Shown one piece after another: positions 1 through 5,340 of a stretch of 5,340 bases of DNA. The notes under the pieces are model-generated. The model saw nothing but the letters and a program-made list of their open reading frames with translations. It was not told where the DNA came from and made no database searches. The position numbers and the translations under genes are program-made. Each line of letters begins with the position of its first letter. The first letter of the stretch is position 1. The stretch is from Fluviibacter sp964498255 (GTDB lineage: Bacteria > Pseudomonadota > Gammaproteobacteria > Burkholderiales > Rhodocyclaceae): NCBI GenBank assembly GCA_964498255.1, contig CAZCGW010000056.1, positions 1 through 5,340 of the forward strand, given 5' to 3'.

Positions 1-3000
1 GTGCATCCATGTTTTCAGAATTGCCTCACCTGCCACTTCAATTTTCGCCACCAATGCAGCCCTTTTGATCTTGTCATGCTCACTATGGGCATCTTCAACC
101 AAAGCGGCCAACCCACAATGATGTGCATTAGCTGGTTCGTATTCAGGCAGGCTCATGTGCTTAAACACATCACCGACTTGAATAGATACATTGTGGCTTT
201 CGATCCATTCTCGCACCAAAGGGGTATTCAGCAGACCACATAGAAAATATGCCGGTTTCTTTTTATCAAAGCTGGCGAAATAAACCTTGTGATCTGGTAC
301 ATAAGGCCTCATTCCAGCTCCTGGAACCATGGCGCTGCCTGCCACAGCCGCATAGAAATTTTTCGACATTTCTGGCCAGACGACTTTCCATTGTTGAAAA
401 GTATAATCACCCACGTTGTACACAGCATAGAACGGCGCACCCTGCATCTGACGGCGATAAGTAGAGCGATCATTCAACAAGGTCTTGAAGCCAGAAAACC
501 ATGCTTTGGTTTTAGCCAGTCCTTTGCTATTCATTGTCGATTCGGAAGATTCGTATTCCGAATTGCCAATTCCCCGGTTCGGGACGAATGTGTACAGGTC
601 CTTTTCGGATCGGCCGGGATCGTTGAGCCGTAGATAACAAGCCTCGAAATCACCCGCGCCCTTGACCAACGGATATAGCAGATCGGTTTCAACCCAAGCG
701 GTTTTAGTTGGACCGATGTTCTTTTTCCCTGCTTCCGGGCGACTTCTCACTTGTGCGAGCGCACCACTGGTTTTGATAATTGGGACGAAGAAAACACCGT
801 TCAAATCTGTAGTGATGCCTTTGCGCCCAGCAACCCATTCACATGAGCCAGAAAGCCCCTGCAACGCCTTGTAACGGCCTTTCGCAAGCACAGCCCAAGG
901 CGAGCCAATATCATCAACCGGAGCAGCTTCTTTGTCCGTAATCGCAATCCGCTTCATTACAGTTGCCAAGTCTGTTGTCACGGGAATGGATTTAGTCTGA
1001 CCGGGAGCGCTATCCCATATCCTGTAAGGCACGGGATATATGCCGGGCTTGGATGACTTGTTGAACACGGCAACTACTGTGTGATTAGTCGCATCATCGA
1101 ATGGTTTCAGCGCCTTCATATCATCGACCTCAACCGGAGCCAGGTGCAACGTTTTAGGATTCTTTGGATCGAGTTTGAAATGGCGGAAGCCCGCCGAAGA
1201 AGGATTCTTGAAAATCGTACCGGTAATAACAAAAGCCAGCAGCCCCCTGGGCTTTAGCCACTTATCGGATGCCGTATAAGTAATCATGGCTGAAATGTCC
1301 AGCTCGTTCCCGCCATGACGCTTGTTCTTTGAGAAAATCCCGTAGTGGTCGCAAGTAGGCTTGACCCGCTCACGATATGCCTCTGGCAATTTCGACCAGC
1401 GCACCCATGGCGGATTGCCTATGATGCAATCAAAATGGCCTGCGGTAGCCGACCAGAAGAAATTGCGCACAACCCTGAACCAGATGCCATTCCATTGCTG
1501 CCGATGCAGTGCCAATATTTGGTCGTATGTGTATTGCAGAGGGGTACGCCATGCGTTAGCTTCGTCCGGTGTCAGCAGGCCAGCGTCCAACAACCTTGCT
1601 TCGACATCCACATACTCCAGATCACCTTCGACATCCTCGCCCATTTGCGCGAAAACCTGATCCAGACGCTCGCGATTAAGTGCAAGCGCAGACGGGAGGC
1701 TAATATCAAGTCCTGCAACTTGGCTGCCAATTTTGTAATTCATCACCTCCTGCCCCTTGGCCGGATCAGGTGCCGGTGAATAAATTGCATCAGCAAGCAG
1801 CACAGGAATTTCCAGCGTTTGTCCGGGGGCAGTTTTCAGTAGATCGGCGATTTCCATCAGGAAGTTAACCCGTGCAGTTTGCACTGCCAATGGATTCAGA
1901 TCAAAACCCCATATTGAAGTGCAGAGGTGATTAAGGGTGCGCTCGGCATCCCATCCGGCCTTTTTAGCCTCTTTGCGGATCAGCCTGAGTGCGGCCAGTA
2001 AAAATGCTCCAGAGCCGCATGTTGGATCCAATACGCGCTTGCCCAGCCATGTTCCTCCCTGGGCCTTTTCCATCGTAAAGTCCACCAACCAATCAGGCGT
2101 ATAGAACTCCCCCAAACTTTGCCGTAGTCTGCCAGGAACCAAACCTTGATACAAATCGCGCAGCACATCGCGGGTATGCGTTAACCGATCAGTACGGTAT
2201 AGCGAAAGTGACGCCAATAGGCTACGTAATGCCGGAATTAGGCTTGCTGAGTACGGCGGTTTGCAGGCTATATCAAGATACCAACTAAAAATCGCTTCTT
2301 CCACAAAGCCTTTGATGCCTGCCTGCACAAAGATCCCAGCTCGCTCAATTTCGTGAGATAGCGTATCTAAAAGCGTTGCATCATCTTGCAGAGCCGACAT
2401 GGCCTGCGCCGGTTGCTGCATTGAGGTCAGGCCGTGCGCAGAAACGATTTCAGCGGCCAGCAATTTAATCAGCAGCGAATTGTAGGTGTGGATGACGAAC
2501 AACCGTCCTGACATTGCCTGTTTGGCATGTCCGTTCCATGTAAAGCCGATTTCCTTGTTGATCGCATCGGCTTGAAGAACTGACATGTCAGCCACTTGGC
2601 CATACAAAGTGCGCCATTCTTCGAATAGCATTTTGATCTTTGAATTACCAATTACAGCAAGCTCGGTAGCCAATGCATCTGCCATCGCCTGCATCAAGGA
2701 ACGTGCATTGATTGATCCATGGCCGAAATCTGCCATCAGATGATTGATGGTAATTGCGCGGCGTGTATCAGCTTTGATGGCTTGGATCACCAAGCCAACT
2801 GCATATTCTGAGAAGGGGATGAGATGTTGCGTATGAATTACATTATCGACAACCTGTACAAAACAGATATGATCACCGTCAATTGCGATACCGATGTAAT
2901 CATCCTGCGGGATGCCCGATTTTTCGGCTTCGCGCTGAATGTAAGGCAGCAAACGTCTATCCGTCGCTTCTTTGAACTTGGCGCTGGTCTTCTTTCCTCT

Positions 3001-3231
3001 GAATAATCCAGGCGCCTTGAATTCGATGATGACGTTGAAGTAGCTGCCGTCTTTATCGACGCGCTCCGCGTCGAAATGAATGCCTAGTGCTGCCTCCAGT
3101 GCAGGCACCCATGCCAACCGAACTTCCTCTTCACTTTGCCACGGGCGGTTGCGCTTGGCAGCGATGAATTCGTATGCCGCGCGGGAAGGCTCGGTATAAG
3201 TATTGCCTAATGCTTGCTTGCTGCCCGTCAT
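1..3231 (-). CDS. Type IIG-like restriction-modification enzyme (nuclease plus N6-adenine methyltransferase), C-terminus cut by window edge
   Basis: A single open frame of 1077 codons runs off position 1. The ATG at 3231 is preceded by GAGGA about 9 nt upstream, and an in-frame TAA lies three codons before it, so the start is firm. Residues 33-75 resemble the HsdR N-terminal (PD-(D/E)XK) nuclease fold: a Glu-rich helix (SEEEVRLAWVPALEAALG), then D61 and E70-F-K72 (VIIEFKAPG) as candidate metal ligands. Methyltransferase motifs follow: motif X-like LGEFYTPDWLVDFTM (373-387), SAM-binding DPTCGSGAF (402-410), acidic D444 in WGFDLNP, D481 in LLADAIY, catalytic NPPW (606-609), and PRGLLAFVITGTIF (661-674). 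About 120 residues are inserted between D481 and NPPW. Residues from about 720 on probably hold target recognition; the Eco57I-like tail includes LCGLLNTPLVREWI (997-1010). The enzyme would methylate an adenine in its site and cleave unmodified DNA from one polypeptide. A methyltransferase-only role or a PglX-like relative is less likely because of the ExK domain. No frameshift is seen. Confidence 0.9.
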   Translation of the reverse strand, partial: MTGSKQALGNTYTEPSRAAYEFIAAKRNRPWQSEEEVRLAWVPALEAALGIHFDAERVDKDGSYFNVIIEFKAPGLFRGKKTSAKFKEATDRRLLPYIQREAEKSGIPQDDYIGIAIDGDHICFVQVVDNVIHTQHLIPFSEYAVGLVIQAIKADTRRAITINHLMADFGHGSINARSLMQAMADALATELAVIGNSKIKMLFEEWRTLYGQVADMSVLQADAINKEIGFTWNGHAKQAMSGRLFVIHTYNSLLIKLLAAEIVSAHGLTSMQQPAQAMSALQDDATLLDTLSHEIERAGIFVQAGIKGFVEEAIFSWYLDIACKPPYSASLIPALRSLLASLSLYRTDRLTHTRDVLRDLYQGLVPGRLRQSLGEFYTPDWLVDFTMEKAQGGTWLGKRVLDPTCGSGAFLLAALRLIRKEAKKAGWDAERTLNHLCTSIWGFDLNPLAVQTARVNFLMEIADLLKTAPGQTLEIPVLLADAIYSPAPDPAKGQEVMNYKIGSQVAGLDISLPSALALNRERLDQVFAQMGEDVEGDLEYVDVEARLLDAGLLTPDEANAWRTPLQYTYDQILALHRQQWNGIWFRVVRNFFWSATAGHFDCIIGNPPWVRWSKLPEAYRERVKPTCDHYGIFSKNKRHGGNELDISAMITYTASDKWLKPRGLLAFVITGTIFKNPSSAGFRHFKLDPKNPKTLHLAPVEVDDMKALKPFDDATNHTVVAVFNKSSKPGIYPVPYRIWDSAPGQTKSIPVTTDLATVMKRIAITDKEAAPVDDIGSPWAVLAKGRYKALQGLSGSCEWVAGRKGITTDLNGVFFVPIIKTSGALAQVRSRPEAGKKNIGPTKTAWVETDLLYPLVKGAGDFEACYLRLNDPGRSEKDLYTFVPNRGIGNSEYESSESTMNSKGLAKTKAWFSGFKTLLNDRSTYRRQMQGAPFYAVYNVGDYTFQQWKVVWPEMSKNFYAAVAGSAMVPGAGMRPYVPDHKVYFASFDKKKPAYFLCGLLNTPLVREWIESHNVSIQVGDVFKHMSLPEYEPANAHHCGLAALVEDAHSEHDKIKRAALVAKIEVAGEAILKTWMH

Positions 3232-3322
3232 GTTCGATTATCCTCATCTATGCCCCGTCGAAAAAGAAGAACCCTCTTTGTCGCGCAGCCCGAATTTGAT
3301 CCGTGGGTGTTGTTCACTTAAT

Positions 3323-3335
3323 ACTGTGTAACAGT
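3323..3335. repeat. Small inverted repeat upstream of the restriction gene
   Basis: ACTGT and ACAGT arms of 5 bp are separated by GTA. The repeat lies about 92 bp ahead of the restriction-modification ATG, in the non-coding gap between that gene and B'. The size and position would suit an operator, but no regulator gene is visible and arms this short are expected by chance fairly often. I found no convincing -35/-10 pair in this gap. Confidence 0.25.
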
Positions 3336-3340
3336 TACCC

Positions 3341-3362
3341 AGCCCCTTACTGATTTGGGGCT
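3341..3362. repeat. GC-rich inverted repeat (6-bp stem) between B' and the restriction gene
   Basis: AGCCCC and GGGGCT form a perfect 6-bp stem around a 10-nt loop. No T-run follows on either strand, so it is not a standard intrinsic terminator. On the minus strand it comes just after the T-tract of the 3364-3399 terminator. It could back up that terminator or be part of the leader of the restriction-modification gene. Confidence 0.4.
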
Positions 3363-3363
3363 T

Positions 3364-3399
3364 AAAAGAAGTCCTAACGAGGAATTTTTCCCGTTAGAC
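3364..3399 (-). terminator. Intrinsic terminator after gene B'
   Basis: On the minus strand a hairpin (3399-3371) can form 12 base pairs with two single-nucleotide bulges and an AAA triloop: GTC/GAC, TAAC/GTTA, G-C, then GGAA/TTCC. It is followed immediately by TTCTTTT (3370-3364). The hairpin overlaps the last codons and the TAG stop (3376-3374) of B'. It would end the tRNA-B' transcript before the restriction-modification gene. The stem is A/T-mixed and bulged, so termination may be incomplete. Confidence 0.65.
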
Positions 3400-3637
3400 A
3401 ATCTATAAACCGTCGATAAGATCGCGGTGATCCAGAAGCACGCAAACAGTCTTCATAATGCTTACGCCACCAACGCCCGAATTCATCTGACATTTGGCAC
3501 GTCTCAATATGGCGCCCTTCTGTCTGACGCCAGCGGATCCATAAGGCATAGGTGTCATCTCGGGATCCGGTTTGATTAAATCCCGAATCCGACAAGAACT
3601 CAATTTGCAACTGATGACGCAAAGCAAGGTAGGACAA
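3374..3637 (-). CDS. Gene B': 87-residue protein of unknown function, diverged paralogue of gene B
   Basis: The product belongs to no family I recognise. It aligns without gaps to gene B (4619-4903) from residue 1 to 87, with 43 identical positions counted by eye. Shared blocks are RDD (26-28), WRQT (36-39), GRH (41-43), EFG (52-54), WWR-x-HY-x-DCL (56-65) and RSYR-x-F (72-77). I chose the TTG at 3637 because it aligns exactly with gene B's ATG and has GGAG 5 nt upstream. An in-frame ATG at 3730 would put the first 31 residues inside tRNA-Ser and is rejected. There is no signal peptide or membrane segment; the protein is probably cytosolic and Trp/Arg-rich. Only 16 nt separate the start from the tRNA-Ser CCA, so it has no room for its own promoter and is likely co-transcribed with the tRNAs. 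The intact frame and conserved residues suggest it is functional despite about half the positions differing. Confidence 0.7.
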   Translation of the reverse strand: MSYLALRHQLQIEFLSDSGFNQTGSRDDTYALWIRWRQTEGRHIETCQMSDEFGRWWRKHYEDCLRASGSPRSYRRFIDCLTGKIPR

Positions 3638-3642
3638 AAGGA

Positions 3643-3661
3643 CTCCGCAATTCTGGCGGAG
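3643..3661 (-). promoter_or_regulatory. Hairpin linking the tRNA-Ser 3' end to the B' ribosome-binding site
   Basis: CTCCGC at the 3' end of tRNA-Ser (3661-3656, within its acceptor strand) is complementary to GCGGAG (3648-3643), which contains the GGAG Shine-Dalgarno of B'. The stem is 6 bp with a 7-nt loop. In an unprocessed transcript this pairing competes with the tRNA acceptor stem and could hide the ribosome-binding site. After tRNA 3' processing the B' mRNA would begin with about a 16-nt leader and an open Shine-Dalgarno. The complementarity is seen directly; the regulatory role is inference. Confidence 0.4.
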
Positions 3662-3744
3662 ATGAGAGGATTCGAACCTCCGAGGCGCTTTTGACGCCTG
3701 CTCCCTTAGCAGGGGAGTGCCTTCGACCACTCGGCCACATCTCC
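3654..3744 (-). tRNA. tRNA-Ser (anticodon GCT), reads AGC/AGT
   Basis: The 91-nt gene folds as a class II tRNA. Acceptor GGAGATG pairs with CATCTCC (3664-3658), with discriminator G and encoded CCA (3656-3654). The D stem is GCC/GGC, and the anticodon stem CTCCC/GGGAG encloses CTGCTAA, giving anticodon GCT. A long variable arm (AGGCG/CGCCT) identifies serine, and the T arm is GGAGG-TTCGAAT-CCTCT with one G-U pair. It is last in the three-tRNA array, 10 nt after tRNA-Met, and its acceptor strand can also pair with the B' ribosome-binding site. No defects are seen. Confidence 0.97.
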
Positions 3745-3754
3745 GGGTTCATTC

Positions 3755-3833
<79 letters not shown>

Positions 3834-3834
3834 T

Positions 3835-3908
3835 TGGAGCGGGTGACGGGAATCGAACCCGTGCCAGTAGCTTGGAAGGCTACGGTTCTACCATTGAACT
3901 ACACCCGC
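3835..3908 (-). tRNA. tRNA-Gly (anticodon TCC), reads GGA/GGG
   Basis: The 74-nt cloverleaf has acceptor GCGGGTG/CACCCGC, discriminator T and encoded CCA. The D stem is GTTC/GAAC with a short 7-nt loop, and the anticodon stem GTAGC/GCTAC encloses CTTCCAA, giving anticodon TCC. The T arm is ACGGG-TTCGATT-CCCGT. It is first in the array, about 75 nt downstream of a TATAAT box. All stems are fully paired, so the gene looks functional. Confidence 0.96.
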
Positions 3909-3982
3909 AGTTTGTCAGCATTGTTCCGCACCGCTTATGGAGGTGCATCAGACACTAAACAGCCTGCAAAACAAGCCTTTTA

Positions 3983-3988
3983 ATTATA
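3983..3988 (-). promoter_or_regulatory. Candidate -10 box for the tRNA array (TATAAT)
   Basis: A perfect TATAAT, preceded directly by TG, sits 9 nt past the A' stop codon and about 75 nt ahead of tRNA-Gly. No good -35 lies at 16-18 nt (TTCGCT at 17 nt is weak). A TTGAAA lies only 12 nt away and is too close. The GC-rich discriminator typical of growth-controlled tRNA promoters is absent. A 5-bp inverted repeat (GCACC/GGTGC, near 3929-3947) lies in the presumed leader. The array may also be reached by read-through from the A-B-Z operon. Confidence 0.5.
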
Positions 3989-3997
3989 CAGATGACG

Positions 3998-4135
3998 TTA
4001 TTTCAAGCGAACGAGCTCCTTAATTCGTTTGTTGGCTTGAGTACGTGTCATCTCTGGTCTGACGAACCCCTTTACCACCACCAACGTTCGACAATTCCCT
4101 TTTACAGTTTTCAAATCCTTTCCTGCCCAAAATGG
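3998..4135 (-). pseudogene. A': C-terminal remnant of a second gene A, in frame behind gene Z's stop codon
   Basis: The 45 codons plus TAA align without gaps to the last 45 codons of gene A (4923-5060), with 32 of 45 residues identical by eye, including AGKD, RPEMTRTQA and the closing RLK. The similarity begins with the very codon after the TAG of gene Z (4138-4136), and the remnant is in gene Z's frame. The N-terminal half of A, including its membrane segment, is missing. There is no ATG and ribosome-binding site at its head, so as an independent gene it is broken. It could have been the tail of a longer Z-A' fusion protein, since closed by the TAG, or be reached by stop-codon read-through. 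The intact frame and the mostly conservative changes argue that it was translated for some time after the duplication. Confidence 0.7.
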
Positions 4136-4576
4136 CTACTTATGCTCAAAACGCCGCCATGAAGAACTACGAGGAGCCACAAATGGGCTAACTATTGCCG
4201 CCACTGAAATCACAAACAGGGCAAGTCCCGCTCCAAACGTATACGCACTCGGGCGCCCAAGAAACTGTAACAAGAAAATAGCACCGATAAAGGCTGCGAA
4301 CCAATAAATCCCCAACCCGCTTACATGATAAGTGGCGTGACAATGAGCGCACACTGTGGAACCCTCATTAAGGATATTTCGGCAAAACGGGCAGCATTCA
4401 CCATATTGCGCCCCAAGAAAGAGATCGCGATCTTTGTCACCGCGGGTAATCTGGTAAAAATTCCACATGCTTGCAAACGGCCAAAAACCGAAGCTAACAA
4501 TTGCAGCAATCCATCTGCCGTTCTGAGCAAAATAGAGCGGTGGGAATACCACTTGTAACACTTGGGATTTGTTCAT
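4136..4576 (-). CDS. Gene Z: 146-residue membrane protein with a four-cysteine zinc-ribbon-like loop
   Basis: I do not recognise a named family. The ATG at 4576 follows GGAGAAGG by 4 nt, so the start is well supported. Three hydrophobic segments are predicted by eye: about 21-41, 88-106 and 111-133. Between the first and second lies a polar loop with C62-x2-C65 and C76-x2-C79 (plus C61), a spacing expected of a small zinc ribbon or rubredoxin-like knuckle. The basic end (PRSSSWRRFEHK) probably stays cytoplasmic. The protein is probably an inner-membrane component carrying a metal-binding loop; its substrate or partner is unknown. It starts 42 nt after gene B, with T7 in the gap, and is probably co-transcribed with A and B. 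Its TAG stop is followed in the same frame by the A' remnant, so this may be a shortened form of a longer protein of about 191 residues. Confidence 0.8.
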   Translation of the reverse strand: MNKSQVLQVVFPPLYFAQNGRWIAAIVSFGFWPFASMWNFYQITRGDKDRDLFLGAQYGECCPFCRNILNEGSTVCAHCHATYHVSGLGIYWFAAFIGAIFLLQFLGRPSAYTFGAGLALFVISVAAIVSPFVAPRSSSWRRFEHK

Positions 4577-4618
4577 CTATCCTTCTCCATAAAAAAATTA
4601 GTGCCATCGTAAAGTGGC

Positions 4619-4903
4619 TCAAAAGCTCACTGCCCCTCTGCGCCCTGATACCTTTGTTTGAAGATATCCAAGAAATGTGCGGTAAGAGCGTGCAGCCCCA
4701 GTTGCTTTCAGGCAATCCGAGTAGTGTGCACGCCACCAGTTGCCGAACTCTTCGGAGACATTTTCTGTCGGCACATGACGTCCTGATGTTTGGCGCCAAC
4801 TTGAACACAATGCAAATGCATCATCACGCGCTTGAGAATGATCGAAGTCAGGATCAGTCATAAATTCAAGCGACAGCTGCTGATACAAAGAAATGTAGCT
4901 CAT
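4619..4903 (-). CDS. Gene B: 94-residue soluble protein of unknown function
   Basis: No family is recognised. The ATG at 4903 is preferred: it follows GAGG by 10 nt and aligns exactly with the B' start. A TTG at 4921, 1 nt past the gene A stop, would add six residues that have no counterpart in B'. The frame has no membrane or signal segment and is rich in Trp, Arg and acidic residues. Conserved blocks shared with B' are RDD (26-28), WRQT (36-39), GRH (41-43), EFG (52-54), WWR-x-HY-x-DCL (56-65) and RSYR-x-F (72-77). C64 is the only cysteine shared between the two copies. The last seven or so residues go beyond the end of B'. Gene A ends 19 nt upstream, so A and B are translated from one message and may act together. 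Conservation of charged and aromatic residues suggests a folded domain with a binding surface; that is inference. Confidence 0.75.
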   Translation of the reverse strand: MSYISLYQQLSLEFMTDPDFDHSQARDDAFALCSSWRQTSGRHVPTENVSEEFGNWWRAHYSDCLKATGAARSYRTFLGYLQTKVSGRRGAVSF

Positions 4904-4922
4904 GGTCAGATAGCCTCGCAAA

Positions 4923-5255
4923 TCATTTCAAACGAGTGAGCTCGCCAATTCGCTTTTTGGCCTGCGTGCGTGTCATCTCCGGGCGCTCGAAGCCCTTCTC
5001 AACCACCATTGATCTATAAGATCCTTTTACGGCTTTCATATCTTTGCCAGCCAAAAGAGGCTCGACAAGAATGTCTTCTAACTGATGATATGCGGCGATC
5101 TGGCGGTAGCAGTCGATCAACTCCACCTGCAATTTAACAATTGTTTCTTTGGACGCTTGAATTGTCTCTGTCGACCTATGGGCTCGGTAAAGCATGTAAC
5201 CAGAGATGATAGTGGCTGCTGCTGCGATAAGACTTGAAAAAATTGCTCCATCCAT
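4923..5255 (-). CDS. Gene A: 110-residue single-pass membrane protein of unknown function
   Basis: The ATG at 5255 follows GGAGAAGG by 3 nt. Residues 4-23 (FSSLIAAAATIISGYMLY region) form one hydrophobic segment, followed by the basic RAHR. By the positive-inside rule this puts the C-terminal 85 residues in the cytoplasm. Residues about 28-64 are polar and probably helical. The conserved tail (66-110) carries PLLAGKD, VKG, KGF, RPEMTRTQA-x-KRI and a basic RLK end, and is repeated in the A' remnant at 3998-4135. No catalytic motif is seen and no family is recognised. It is first in a likely A-B-Z unit, with gene B starting 19 nt after its TGA. A reasonable guess is a membrane anchor that presents its tail to gene B's product, but nothing here shows that directly. 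Confidence 0.75.
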   Translation of the reverse strand: MDGAIFSSLIAAAATIISGYMLYRAHRSTETIQASKETIVKLQVELIDCYRQIAAYHQLEDILVEPLLAGKDMKAVKGSYRSMVVEKGFERPEMTRTQAKKRIGELTRLK

Positions 5256-5340
5256 TGACCTTCTCCGACACCCACAAAATCCAATAGGTTAAACCATCTG
5301 ACCAATGTAATACAAATGACGGCCTATGGCCTATCCTGCC
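5256..5340 (-). other. Leader of gene A with short repeats
   Basis: This 85-nt non-coding stretch should contain the A-B-Z promoter if it is local. On the minus strand TTGTAT and TTTAAC lie 16 nt apart, but they match consensus poorly. Small structures are a tandem GGCCTAT doublet (5321-5334), which also makes a GGCC-TAT-GGCC inverted repeat, and GGTT-A-AACC (5287-5295). The GGAGAAGG ribosome-binding octamer (5266-5259) is the same as the one ahead of gene Z (4588-4581). Confidence 0.3.

Noticed and set aside
289..633. Plus-strand open frames across 1-3006, for example 289-633 and 1345-1779
   Set aside because: They lie opposite the intact 1077-codon restriction-modification frame with its complete motif set, have no ribosome-binding sites and are shadows.
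3371..3399. Integron attC-like site (GTCTAAC ... GTTAGGA) at the end of B'
   Set aside because: One arm fits RYYYAAC, but the other does not fit GTTRRRY, the span is only 29 bp, and the T-tract behind it makes a terminator the better explanation.
3638..3730. N-terminal extension of B' to an ATG at 3730 (118-residue version)
   Set aside because: The extra 31 codons lie mostly inside tRNA-Ser, have no counterpart in gene B and no ribosome-binding site. The TTG at 3637 with GGAG fits the paralogue exactly.
3654..3744. Attachment-site duplication of a tRNA 3' end
   Set aside because: I found no second copy of any tRNA 3' end in the window and no integrase gene, so there is no support for an att site here.
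3983..4006. TTGAAA/TATAAT as a full promoter for the tRNA array
   Set aside because: The spacer is 12 nt, too short for sigma-70. Only the -10 box is kept, as a candidate.
4590..4618. Terminator between gene B and gene Z (GCCA/TGGC stem followed by T7)
   Set aside because: The stem is only 4 bp with an 8-nt loop and a gap before the T-run, and gene Z's ribosome-binding site follows directly. This is too weak to call.
4501..4863. Plus-strand open frames at 4325-4558 and 4501-4863
   Set aside because: They lie antisense to genes Z and B, whose frames are supported by ribosome-binding sites and, for B, by a paralogue.

Overview
The window looks like a proteobacterial (beta- or gamma-like) accessory region. 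It has moderate GC, clear Shine-Dalgarno sequences, and three tRNA genes that encode their own CCA ends. Taxonomy cannot be fixed from this sequence alone. Every supported gene lies on the minus strand, so the region reads from right (5340) to left (1). Plus-strand open frames are short and have no start signals or family resemblance.

Reading direction, right to left: (i) a short leader (5340-5256); (ii) gene A (5255-4923), a 110-residue protein with one N-terminal membrane segment; (iii) gene B (4903-4619), a 94-residue soluble protein; (iv) gene Z (4576-4136), a 146-residue membrane protein with a four-cysteine zinc-ribbon-like loop; (v) a 45-codon C-terminal remnant of a second gene A (A', 4135-3998), in the same frame as gene Z and separated from it only by gene Z's TAG stop; (vi) a tRNA-Gly(TCC), tRNA-Met/Ile2(CAT), tRNA-Ser(GCT) array (3908-3654) with a TATAAT box just behind A'; (vii) gene B' (3637-3374), a diverged copy of gene B starting 17 nt after the tRNA-Ser CCA; (viii) a bulged hairpin terminator overlapping the B' stop; (ix) a 3.2-kb gene for a single-chain type IIG-like restriction-modification enzyme, still open at position 1 (1077 codons visible).

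The main structural observation is that the pair A-B occurs twice. The intact pair (A, then B after 19 nt) is upstream. In the second copy, A' is cut down to its C-terminal 45 residues and attached to the end of gene Z, and a three-tRNA array lies between A' and B'. B and B' align without gaps over 87 positions (43 identical by eye), and A and A' align without gaps over 45 positions (32 identical). These are therefore real, diverged paralogues and not chance frames.

A, B and Z are tightly spaced, and A and Z share the same GGAGAAGG ribosome-binding octamer, so they are probably one transcription unit. B' has almost no leader of its own and probably depends on the tRNA transcript. The restriction-modification gene is separated from B' by a terminator and about 140 nt of non-coding DNA with two small inverted repeats, so it is probably transcribed separately. 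A and B resemble no family I can name. The restriction enzyme next to small unknown membrane-linked genes and a tRNA array suggests a defence or genomic-island setting; that is inference.
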